8,248 bases of DNA from a bacterium (GTDB lineage Bacteria > Desulfobacterota > Deferrimicrobia > Deferrimicrobiales > Deferrimicrobiaceae). The stretch is taken from assembly GCA_020056545.1 (NCBI GenBank), contig JAGVHM010000213.1, positions 1-8,248 on the forward strand, read 5' to 3'. Made by a program: the position numbers and the translations under genes. Positions 1-6,034 of this stretch are shown one piece after another. Position 1 is the stretch's first letter; the number at the start of each line of letters is the position of its first letter. The notes below the pieces were generated by a model, which did no database searches, was not told the DNA's origin, and saw nothing but the letters and a program-made list of their open reading frames with translations.

Positions 1-375
1 GTCCCCAAGGTGACCGTCATCACCCGCAAGGCGTACGGCGGGGCGTACGACGTCATGGCGTCCAAGCATATCCGCGCGGACGTGAACTACGCCTACCCCA
101 CTGCGGAGATCGCCGTGATGGGGCCGGACGGAGCCGTCAATATAATCTTCCGCAAGGAGCTCCTCAAGTCATCCAACGCGGAGAAGACCAAGGCGGAGCT
201 AGTCGCGGATTACCGCTCGCGGTTCGCCTCCCCGTACAAGGCGGCCGAGCTCGGTTATATAGATGAGGTGATAATGCCGGAGGAGACGCGCCCGAAGGTG
301 ATCAGCGCGCTCGAGATGCTGTCGAACAAGCGGGACTCCAACCCGCCGCGCAAGCACGGCAACATCCCCTTATAG
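1..375 (+). CDS. pccB: Propionyl-CoA carboxylase-type carboxyltransferase subunit, C-terminal fragment
   Basis: The 5' end lies outside the window; the last 124 residues are present, roughly a quarter of a protein family of about 510-530 residues. The frame is open from base 1 and ends at TAG 373-375. Visible family signatures are VITRKAYGGAYDVM near the start, YPTAEIAVMGPDGAVNIIF in the middle, and the ending KHGNIPL, the usual terminus of propionyl-CoA carboxylase beta chains. This subunit moves the carboxyl group from carboxybiotin to the acyl-CoA. The Asp in GGAYDVM appears to match the residue that favours propionyl- over acetyl-CoA in Streptomyces PccB (Asp422, placed from memory). From memory, sodium-pumping methylmalonyl-CoA decarboxylase alpha chains tend to have a different residue there, so I favour a carboxylase, and the biotin carboxylase gene that follows agrees. 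The decarboxylase alternative cannot be excluded from a fragment. Confidence 0.9.
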   Translation, partial: VPKVTVITRKAYGGAYDVMASKHIRADVNYAYPTAEIAVMGPDGAVNIIFRKELLKSSNAEKTKAELVADYRSRFASPYKAAELGYIDEVIMPEETRPKVISALEMLSNKRDSNPPRKHGNIPL

Positions 376-379
376 GAGG
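374..379 (+). promoter_or_regulatory. Ribosome binding site of the biotin carboxylase gene
   Basis: AGGAGG overlaps the stop codon of the upstream carboxyltransferase gene and sits 7 bases before the GTG start at 387. It is a near-perfect Shine-Dalgarno sequence and supports the GTG as the true start, giving a protein that begins MFKKILIANRGEIA, the standard N-terminus of biotin carboxylases. Confidence 0.75.
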
Positions 380-386
380 CCTTCAC

Positions 387-1898
387 GTGTTCAAGAAGAT
401 CCTGATCGCGAACCGGGGGGAGATCGCCGTCCGCGTTGAGCGGGCATGCCGCGAGATGGGGATCCCGACCGTCGCGGTGTATTCCGAGGTCGACCGGCAC
501 GCGCTCCACGTGCGGTGCGCCGACGAGGCGTTTCTCATAGGGCCGGCCCCCGCGGCGGAGTCGTATCTCGTCATCGACAAGATCATAGGTGTGGCGAAAA
601 AGAGCGGCGCGGAGGCGATCCACCCCGGGTACGGCTTCCTCGCCGAGAACCCCCGTTTCGCCGACCGGTGCGAAGCGGAGAAGATCAAGCTGATCGGCCC
701 GTCGGCCCACGCGATGAGAACGATGGGGTCCAAGACCGTCGCCCGCAAGACGGTGCAGTCGGCCGGAGTGCCGGTGGTCCCCGGAACGGTCGATCCGATC
801 TCGACCGAGGAGGAAGTGCTGCGGATCGCGAAGGAGATCGGGTTTCCGGTGATGCTGAAGGCCACCTCGGGCGGAGGCGGCAAGGGTATGCGCCTCGTCA
901 GGGAGGAGGGGGAGCTCCATTCCGCCCTCCGGATGGCGAAGTCCGAGGCGAAATCCGCCTTCAGCGACGACTCAATCTACCTCGAGAAGTACATCGAGCA
1001 GCCGCGGCACGTCGAGATCCAGATCCTGGGCGACCGGCAGGGAAACTACGTCCACCTGTGCGAGCGCGAGTGCTCGATCCAGCGCCGCCACCAGAAGGTG
1101 ATCGAGGAGTCGCCGTCGGTGATCGTAACCCAGGAGATGCGCGCGGCGATGGGGAAGGTGGCGATCGAGGCGGCCCGTGCGGTGAAGTACGAAGGCGCCG
1201 GGACCTGCGAGTTCCTCGTCGACGCTAAGCGCAACTTCTACTTCCTGGAGATGAACACGAGGCTCCAGGTCGAACACCCGGTCACGGAGATGGTGACGGG
1301 CATCGACATCGTCAAAGAGCAGATCCGGATCGCCGCCGGAGAGAAGATCTCCGTCCGCCAGGAGGACATCCGGCAGACCGGGCACGCGATCGAGTGCCGG
1401 GTCTACGCGGAAGATCCGGACAGGAACTTCATGCCCTGCCCGGGCCTGGTCACCTCGTTGCGCACCCCCGGCGGCCCCGGTGTCCGGGACGACTCCGGCG
1501 TCTTCGAGGGTTTCGAGATCCCGATCTACTACGACCCGATCATCTCCAAGCTGGTCGTTTGGGGGAAGGACCGGAGCGAGGCGATTGCGCGGATGAAGCG
1601 GGCGCTCAACGAATACGTGGTCACCGGCGTGAAGACGACGATTCCTTTCCACATACGCGTGATGAACAACCGGCACTTCATCGAGGGGAGCTTCGACACG
1701 AATTTCATCGACGAGGTCTTCTTCAAGGAAGAGAAGGAGCGCAAGCTGGCCCACGGCGACGTGGCGGTGATCACGGCGGCGATCCAGGTGTTCCTCGGCG
1801 AGCGTGAGCGTGCGATCGCGCAGAAGCCCGCAGGGGCCTCCGGACCGGTCTCGATGTGGAAGTATTCCACCCGGCCCGGCATTCGGAAGATCGGATAG
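387..1898 (+). CDS. accC: Biotin carboxylase subunit of an acyl-CoA (propionyl-CoA) carboxylase
   Basis: 503 residues with a GTG start. It catalyses ATP- and bicarbonate-dependent carboxylation of biotin on the carrier protein. Order of parts: N-terminal domain beginning KKILIANRGEIAVR; ATP-grasp domain with Lys159 and the glycine loop GGGGKGM (162-168); HQKVIEE with Lys237; FLEMNTRLQVEH (286-297) with Glu288, Asn290 and Arg292; and HAIECRVYAED with Arg338. All the known catalytic positions are therefore present. The stand-alone AccC of E. coli ends near residue 449. This protein carries about 50 more residues, including a helix-like stretch around 457-478 (HGDVAVITAAIQVFLGERERAI) that resembles the linker after the carboxylase domain in fused propionyl-CoA carboxylase alpha chains. 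Flanking carboxyltransferase and carrier genes lie 11 and 8 bases away. The symbol follows common usage; the context makes it functionally part of a PccA equivalent rather than fatty-acid acetyl-CoA carboxylase. Confidence 0.95.
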   Translation: MFKKILIANRGEIAVRVERACREMGIPTVAVYSEVDRHALHVRCADEAFLIGPAPAAESYLVIDKIIGVAKKSGAEAIHPGYGFLAENPRFADRCEAEKIKLIGPSAHAMRTMGSKTVARKTVQSAGVPVVPGTVDPISTEEEVLRIAKEIGFPVMLKATSGGGGKGMRLVREEGELHSALRMAKSEAKSAFSDDSIYLEKYIEQPRHVEIQILGDRQGNYVHLCERECSIQRRHQKVIEESPSVIVTQEMRAAMGKVAIEAARAVKYEGAGTCEFLVDAKRNFYFLEMNTRLQVEHPVTEMVTGIDIVKEQIRIAAGEKISVRQEDIRQTGHAIECRVYAEDPDRNFMPCPGLVTSLRTPGGPGVRDDSGVFEGFEIPIYYDPIISKLVVWGKDRSEAIARMKRALNEYVVTGVKTTIPFHIRVMNNRHFIEGSFDTNFIDEVFFKEEKERKLAHGDVAVITAAIQVFLGERERAIAQKPAGASGPVSMWKYSTRPGIRKIG

Positions 1899-1906
1899 GA
1901 GCGGCC

Positions 1907-2407
1907 ATGAACTATATCGGGACGATCGGCGAGAAGGAAGTGAAGGTCGGCGTCCGGGAGGTTGGAGTAGCCCGGTACGCCGTGACGATCGACGGGCAGG
2001 AGCACCAGGTGGACGCCCACCAGGTGCAGAGCAGCGTCTGGTCCGTCCTTTACGGAGACGCCTCGTTCGAAGTGGACGTCCAGGGAAAGAACGAGGAGTT
2101 CGAGGTGCTGATAGCGGGCGACTGCTACAAGTTCTCGCTCATGAACGAGCAGCGCAAGGCGATGATGCGCTCCGGCGGGAAGGGGGCGGTGGGAAAGGCG
2201 ATGGTGACCTCGCCGATGCCGGGGAAGGTGGTGAAGCTCCTGGTGAACGAGGGCGAGGAGGTCAAAGTGGACCAGGGGGTCATCGTCGTGGAGGCGATGA
2301 AGATGGAGAACGAGCTCAAGTCCAACATCGCCGGAAAGGTCAAGGAGATCTTCGTCAAGGAGGGCGAGATCGTCGAGAGCGGAGCGAAACTGCTCCTGGT
2401 GGAGTAG
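1907..2407 (+). CDS. Biotin carboxyl carrier protein with N-terminal beta-rich bridging domain
   Basis: 166 residues. The C-terminal half (about 97-166) is a biotinyl/lipoyl domain containing EAMKMEN, with Lys132 as the biotin attachment site. It starts with [13 protein letters not shown] and ends in a hydrophobic LLLVE strand. The N-terminal half (about 1-85) is a series of short alternating strands ([30 protein letters not shown]). It looks like the beta-barrel portion of the domain that links biotin carboxylase to carboxyltransferase in propionyl-CoA carboxylase alpha chains. I chose ATG 1907 because AGGAG (1897-1901) lies 5 bases upstream. An in-frame ATG at 1856 would overlap the previous gene by 43 bases and add an uncharacteristic leader. 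The protein carries the carboxyl group between the enzymes encoded on either side, and biotinylation by the BirA encoded downstream is expected. Confidence 0.93.
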   Translation: MNYIGTIGEKEVKVGVREVGVARYAVTIDGQEHQVDAHQVQSSVWSVLYGDASFEVDVQGKNEEFEVLIAGDCYKFSLMNEQRKAMMRSGGKGAVGKAMVTSPMPGKVVKLLVNEGEEVKVDQGVIVVEAMKMENELKSNIAGKVKEIFVKEGEIVESGAKLLLVE

Positions 2408-2417
2408 GGGGGAAGCG

Positions 2418-4109
2418 ATGGCGGTACCGAAGCGGAAAAGCCCCGGCGCCTCCCGCGTCCGCGCCGCCGGAGAAGCGTGGGGCAGGGATGTGCTCCAGCC
2501 GGTGTTGGCGAAATCGCCCGAGCGGCGGAAGCGGTTCGAAAGCACATCGGGCGAAGAGGTCCTGCGCCTCTACACTCCCGAACATATCGAGGACCTGGAT
2601 TACATGCGGGACCTGGGGTTCCCCGGGGAGCACCCGTACACAAGGGGCGTGCAGCCCACGATGTACCGGGGGCGGTTCTGGACCATGCGGCAGTACGCCG
2701 GATTCGGCGATGCACGGGAGTCCAACAGACGGTACCGGTATCTTCTCGAACACGGTCAGACCGGCCTCTCGGTCGCCTTCGACCTTCCAACCCAGATGGG
2801 GTACGACTCCGACAGCCCGATGGTGGGCGGGGAGGTCGGGAAGGTCGGGGTGGCGATAGCCTCCCTCGAGGACATGGAGGTGCTATTCGAACGCATTCCG
2901 CTGGGGACGGTGTCCACATCGATGACGATCAACTCCACCGCCGCGATTCTCCTTGCCATGTACGTGGCGGTCGGGGAGAAGCAGGGCGTCTCCGCCGACC
3001 GGCTGAACGGGACGATCCAGAACGACATCCTCAAGGAGTACATAGCCAGGGGGACCTACATATTCCCGCCGGAACCTTCCATGCGGGTGATCACCGACAT
3101 CTTCGCGTACTGCAAGGACCGCGTTCCCCGCTGGAACACGATCAGCATATCCGGCTACCACATCCGGGAAGCCGGCTCCACGGCCGCCCAGGAGATCGCC
3201 TTCACCCTGGCCAACGGCGTGGCCTACGTCCAGGCGGCGATCGCCGCCGGGATGACGGTCGACTCCTTCGCCTCGCGCCTCGCGTTCTTCTTCAATGCGC
3301 ACAACGCCTTCCTCGAGGAGGTGGCGAAATACCGCGCGGCAAGGAGACTTTGGGCCAGAATCATGAAGGAAAGGTTCAAGGCGAAAGACCCCCGCTCCTG
3401 GATGCTGCGGTTCCACACGCAGACCGCTGGCTCGTCGCTCACGGCACAGCAGCCGGACAACAACATCGTCCGCGTCACGATCCAGGCGCTATCCGCCGTA
3501 TTGGGCGGGACGCAGTCGCTGCACACCAATTCGCGGGACGAGGCGCTCTCCCTTCCCACGGAGGACTCCGTCCGGATCGCCCTGCGGACCCAGCAGGTGA
3601 TCGCGCACGAGAGCGGGGCGGGAGAGACGATCGACCCGCTCGGCGGTTCCTACTGCATCGAGGCGCTCACTTCCGCGCTGGAGCGGCAGGCGGAGGAATA
3701 CATCGGGAAGATCGACCGGATGGGCGGGGTGATCCGGGCGATCGATGCCGGTTTCATCCAGAAGGAGATCCAGGACGCGGCATACCGGTATCAGCAGGAG
3801 ATCGAGCGCAAGGAAAGGATCATCGTCGGGCTTAACGAATTCGGGATCAAGGAGAAGAGGCCCGGCAAGCTCCTGACCGTCGACCCGAAGATCGAGAAGA
3901 ACCAGCGGAAGCGGCTGGCCGCCCTGCGCAGGAAACGCGACGGGCGGGCGGTTTCCGCGGCGCTTTCATCGCTCGATAAGGCATGTCGCGGGAAGGAAAA
4001 CGTCATGCCGCTGATCCTGTCGGCGGTGAAGGCCTACGCCACGATCGGGGAGATCTCCGACGTCATGCGCGGGGTATTCGGCGCCTACCGGGGAAAAGTC
4101 ACCCTCTGA
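2418..4109 (+). CDS. Methylmalonyl-CoA mutase, large (catalytic) subunit without B12-binding domain
   Basis: 563 residues. It forms the TIM-barrel catalytic part of adenosylcobalamin-dependent methylmalonyl-CoA mutase, which interconverts (R)-methylmalonyl-CoA and succinyl-CoA. Signatures include RQYAGF (91-96), [19 protein letters not shown] (116-134), [26 protein letters not shown] (198-223) and [12 protein letters not shown] (244-253). Tyr93, Arg211 and His248 have the same spacing (118 and 155 residues) as Tyr89, Arg207 and His244 of the Propionibacterium enzyme. Tyr and Arg at the first two positions distinguish methylmalonyl-CoA from isobutyryl-CoA mutases, which carry Phe and Gln. The chain ends before the cobalamin-binding domain and no DxHxxG motif is present, so a separate small subunit of about 140 residues must be encoded elsewhere. 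The ATG follows a purine-rich GGGGGGAAG ribosome binding site, 10 bases after the carrier gene. It is the last gene of the carboxylase operon. Confidence 0.95.
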   Translation: MAVPKRKSPGASRVRAAGEAWGRDVLQPVLAKSPERRKRFESTSGEEVLRLYTPEHIEDLDYMRDLGFPGEHPYTRGVQPTMYRGRFWTMRQYAGFGDARESNRRYRYLLEHGQTGLSVAFDLPTQMGYDSDSPMVGGEVGKVGVAIASLEDMEVLFERIPLGTVSTSMTINSTAAILLAMYVAVGEKQGVSADRLNGTIQNDILKEYIARGTYIFPPEPSMRVITDIFAYCKDRVPRWNTISISGYHIREAGSTAAQEIAFTLANGVAYVQAAIAAGMTVDSFASRLAFFFNAHNAFLEEVAKYRAARRLWARIMKERFKAKDPRSWMLRFHTQTAGSSLTAQQPDNNIVRVTIQALSAVLGGTQSLHTNSRDEALSLPTEDSVRIALRTQQVIAHESGAGETIDPLGGSYCIEALTSALERQAEEYIGKIDRMGGVIRAIDAGFIQKEIQDAAYRYQQEIERKERIIVGLNEFGIKEKRPGKLLTVDPKIEKNQRKRLAALRRKRDGRAVSAALSSLDKACRGKENVMPLILSAVKAYATIGEISDVMRGVFGAYRGKVTL

Positions 4110-4220
4110 TACCAGTACCGCACCCCCGCCGTTCCGAACTCAGCCCGCGGCGGCATTACTTTCCATTGATTTTCCGGTTTGCTAAAGGCTTAATAGTATG
4201 AAAGTTTCCATCCGGGTTTC
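4110..4220 (+). promoter_or_regulatory. Intergenic region upstream of birA, candidate promoter
   Basis: This is the only gap longer than 50 bases in the window. Its second half (about 4157-4220) is clearly richer in A and T than the surrounding coding DNA, as expected for a promoter. The best -35-like hexamer is TTGATT (4166-4171). Possible -10 elements are TAATAG (4191-4196, 19-base spacer) and TAGTAT (4194-4199, 22-base spacer); none is a good match. A small palindrome GAAAGTTTC lies at 4200-4208. Because the downstream BirA has a DNA-binding domain, I looked for the known BirA operator form (TTGTAAACC, spacer, GGTTTACAA) and did not find it; only an isolated GGTTTGCTAAA (4176-4186) is faintly similar to one half. 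Confidence 0.3.
4126..4153 (+). terminator. Weak inverted repeat after the mutase gene, possible terminator
   Basis: CCGCCG (4126-4131) and CGGCGG (4148-4153) can pair around a 16-base loop, starting 16 bases after the mutase stop codon. The stem is short, the loop long, and only a mixed T-rich stretch (CATTACTTTCC) follows rather than a run of T. It may end or attenuate the carboxylase-mutase transcript, but a chance GC repeat is equally possible. Confidence 0.25.
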
Positions 4221-4224
4221 ATGA
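4198..4224 (+). CDS. Possible 8-codon leader reading frame overlapping the birA start
   Basis: ATG 4198 opens a frame reading MKVSIRVS and stops at TGA 4222-4224. The stop overlaps the birA ATG (4221-4223) as ATGA, the arrangement typical of translational coupling. AAAGG at 4184-4188 could serve as a ribosome binding site 9 bases upstream. At this length chance is a serious explanation, and no homologue can be judged. If birA starts instead at ATG 4236, the overlap loses its meaning. Confidence 0.15.
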   Translation: MKVSIRVS

Positions 4225-5213
4225 ACGGGAGAAGGATGGGGGATCTGCTCCGACGGATGCTCGAGGAGTGCCCAGGGCGGTATGTTTCCGGACAGGAAGT
4301 CGGGCGGCGTATGGGCATGTCCCGCGCCGCTGTCTGGAAGCAGGTCCAGGGGTTGAGACGTCGAGGTTTCGGGATTGAAGGGGCCCGGGGGGCCGGCTAC
4401 CGGCTTCTCGGGCGACCGGACCTGATCGAGGAAAAAGAGCTTGTCTCCCTCCTTTCACACCCCGCATTCTGGAAGGCCTTCCGTTTTCTCCCGGTTACCG
4501 ACAGCACCAACAGCCGGGCGGTGGAACTCGCCGGGAAGGGCGCCTTGCACGGAACCCTCGTTTGCGCTGATTCGCAGACGGCCGGCAGGGGACGTCTTGG
4601 CCGCAGGTGGGAGTCTCCCCCCGGGATAAATCTTTACCTGTCTCTGCTGCTGCGCCCTTCAATCGATCCTGCGTGCGCTCCCCAGCTTACGCTGGTGACG
4701 GCGGTTGCCCTGGCCATGTCGGTGGAGGAGGTCACGGGCCTGCGGGCGATGCTCAAGTGGCCCAACGATCTTTATCTCGGAGACCGGAAGGCCGCCGGAA
4801 TCCTGGCCGAGATGTCCGCCGACTTCGACACGTTGCGGCATGTGGTGATCGGCGTCGGCCTGAACGTCAATGCGGAACAGTCTTCGTTCCCGGAAGGGTT
4901 GAGTGCGAAAGCGACATCCCTCCGGATCGCGGGGGGCAGGTCCTTCAGCAGAGTTGCCGTTCTCGCCCGGTTCCTCGACTCGTTTGCGGTCAATTACGGG
5001 AAATTCCTTGCCGGCGGATTCGGACCGCTTCTCCCGGAGTGGAGCCGGAGGGACACCCTTAAGGGAAAGAAAGTCGTTCTCAGGCACGGCGACAAGGAAA
5101 TGGCGGGGAGATGCATGGGCGTCGACGGATCCGGCATGCTCCTGTTCCGCCGCGATAAAGGGAGCCGGTCGGAGAGGTTCGCCAGCGGCGAGATATTGGA
5201 ATTCGAGAGGTAA
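4221..5213 (+). CDS. birA: Bifunctional biotin--[biotin carboxyl carrier] ligase / biotin operon repressor BirA
   Basis: 330 residues. BirA activates biotin with ATP and transfers it to the lysine of a carrier protein; long forms also bind DNA. Residues about 5-62 form a winged helix-turn-helix (VSGQEVGRRMGMSRAAVWKQVQGLRRRGFGIEGARGAGYRL). The catalytic domain follows with DSTNSRA (94-100), the biotin-AMP loop GRGRLGRRW (122-130), KWPNDLYLGDRKAAGIL (179-194) with Lys190 matching the biotin-contacting lysine of E. coli BirA, and GVGLNVN (211-217). A small C-terminal beta domain closes the protein (about 280-330). ATG 4221 has no clear ribosome binding site of its own. An in-frame ATG at 4236 (325 residues) follows GGGAG (4227-4231) by 4 bases and may be the real start; the domain is intact either way. 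Its nearest obvious substrate is the carrier protein encoded at 1907-2407. Third codon positions appear less GC-biased than in the upstream operon. Confidence 0.95.
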   Translation: MNGRRMGDLLRRMLEECPGRYVSGQEVGRRMGMSRAAVWKQVQGLRRRGFGIEGARGAGYRLLGRPDLIEEKELVSLLSHPAFWKAFRFLPVTDSTNSRAVELAGKGALHGTLVCADSQTAGRGRLGRRWESPPGINLYLSLLLRPSIDPACAPQLTLVTAVALAMSVEEVTGLRAMLKWPNDLYLGDRKAAGILAEMSADFDTLRHVVIGVGLNVNAEQSSFPEGLSAKATSLRIAGGRSFSRVAVLARFLDSFAVNYGKFLAGGFGPLLPEWSRRDTLKGKKVVLRHGDKEMAGRCMGVDGSGMLLFRRDKGSRSERFASGEILEFER

Positions 5214-5216
5214 AGG

Positions 5217-5993
5217 TTGCTACTCGTCATCGACGTCGGCAACACGCACACGGTCCTCGGGGTCTACGAGGGGGAAAACCTCCTCCATCACTGGCGGGTG
5301 TGGACCGACCGGGAAAAGACGAGCGACGAGTACGGGATCCTCATCCGCAACCTCTACGACGGAAGCCATTTCTCCTCCCGCGAGATCAACGCGATCGCCA
5401 TCGCCTCCGTCGTTCCCCCGCTCACGCCCACCATCGTCGACCTCTGCGAGCAGTATTTCGGGATCACCCCGCTTGTCGTCGGGCCGGGCGTGAAGACCGG
5501 CATCTCGATCAAGATGGACAATCCGAAGGAGGTCGGCGCGGACCGCATCGTGAACGCCGTGGCGGCGTTCGCCAGGCACAGGAAAGCCTGCATCGTCGTC
5601 GACTTCGGCACGGCGACGACATTCGACTACGTCTCGGAGAGCGGCGACTACATGGGCGGGGTCATCGCCCCTGGAGCGAACATTTCCGCCGAAGCGCTGT
5701 TTCGGCAGGCATCCAAGCTCCCACGGGTCGAGATAGCGAAGCCGGCGACCGTAATAGGCAAGAACACGGTTTCCGCGATGCAGTCCGGGATCTTCTTCGG
5801 ATACATCGCGCTCGTGGAGGGCATCATCGACAGGATGAAAAAGGAGATCCGGCACGAGCCGCTCGTCATCGCCACGGGGGGGCTGGCCCGCACTATCGCC
5901 TCCGAATCCCCGAGGATCGATGTCATCGACGAAAACCTGACTCTTGACGGGCTCCGGATCATATACGAAAGGAACATCGCTTCGGGAGCCTGA
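5217..5993 (+). CDS. coaX: Type III pantothenate kinase CoaX
   Basis: 258 residues. It phosphorylates pantothenate, the first step of CoA synthesis. The type III enzyme belongs to the acetate/sugar kinase-Hsc70-actin superfamily and is generally not feedback-inhibited by CoA. Visible motifs: phosphate-binding DVGNTHT (6-12) with Asp6; GADRIVNAVAA (107-117) with the conserved Asp109; DFGTATTFDYV (129-139); GGVIAPG (147-153); ATGG (219-222); and TLDGL (242-246) near the end. The length is normal for the family. The start is TTG 5217: Asp6 of the first motif is only five residues in, no ATG or GTG lies between, and GAGAGG (5205-5210) sits 6 bases upstream inside the end of birA. Only 3 bases separate it from the birA stop, so the two genes are almost certainly cotranscribed. 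birA-coaX adjacency is seen in other bacteria. Confidence 0.95.
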   Translation: MLLVIDVGNTHTVLGVYEGENLLHHWRVWTDREKTSDEYGILIRNLYDGSHFSSREINAIAIASVVPPLTPTIVDLCEQYFGITPLVVGPGVKTGISIKMDNPKEVGADRIVNAVAAFARHRKACIVVDFGTATTFDYVSESGDYMGGVIAPGANISAEALFRQASKLPRVEIAKPATVIGKNTVSAMQSGIFFGYIALVEGIIDRMKKEIRHEPLVIATGGLARTIASESPRIDVIDENLTLDGLRIIYERNIASGA

Positions 5994-6014
5994 AAGGATA
6001 AAGACACGATCGCC

Positions 6015-6032
6015 AGGGAGGAGGACCGGAGG
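6015..6032 (+). promoter_or_regulatory. Purine-rich ribosome binding region before the TTG start of the EF-G-like gene
   Basis: Two Shine-Dalgarno-like stretches occur in the 41-base gap after coaX. AGGGAGGAGG (6015-6024) is 10 bases before TTG 6035, and GGAGG (6028-6032) is only 2 bases before it. The first has the more usable spacing. An in-frame stop TAA at 5999-6001, with no ATG, GTG or TTG between it and 6035, makes the TTG the earliest possible common start. Confidence 0.55.
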
Positions 6033-6034
6033 AA

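Noticed and set aside
1..375. Alpha subunit of a sodium-pumping methylmalonyl-CoA decarboxylase
   Set aside because: The terminal KHGNIPL and the GGAYDVM aspartate fit propionyl-CoA carboxylase better. A biotin carboxylase gene follows directly, and no membrane decarboxylase subunit is seen. It is not fully excluded because most of the gene is missing.
1856..1906. Upstream in-frame ATG that would lengthen the carrier protein by 17 residues
   Set aside because: It lies inside the biotin carboxylase gene, has no ribosome binding site, and the added residues do not look like the family. ATG 1907 has AGGAG at good spacing.
1529..2545. A 338-codon minus-strand frame opposite the biotin carboxylase end and carrier gene
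   Set aside because: It overlaps well-supported plus-strand genes and shows no family motifs; it is a compositional shadow.
4166..4220. BirA operator controlling birA
   Set aside because: Only one weak half-like sequence (GGTTTGCTAAA, 4176-4186) is present, with no partner at the usual spacing, so an operator cannot be claimed.
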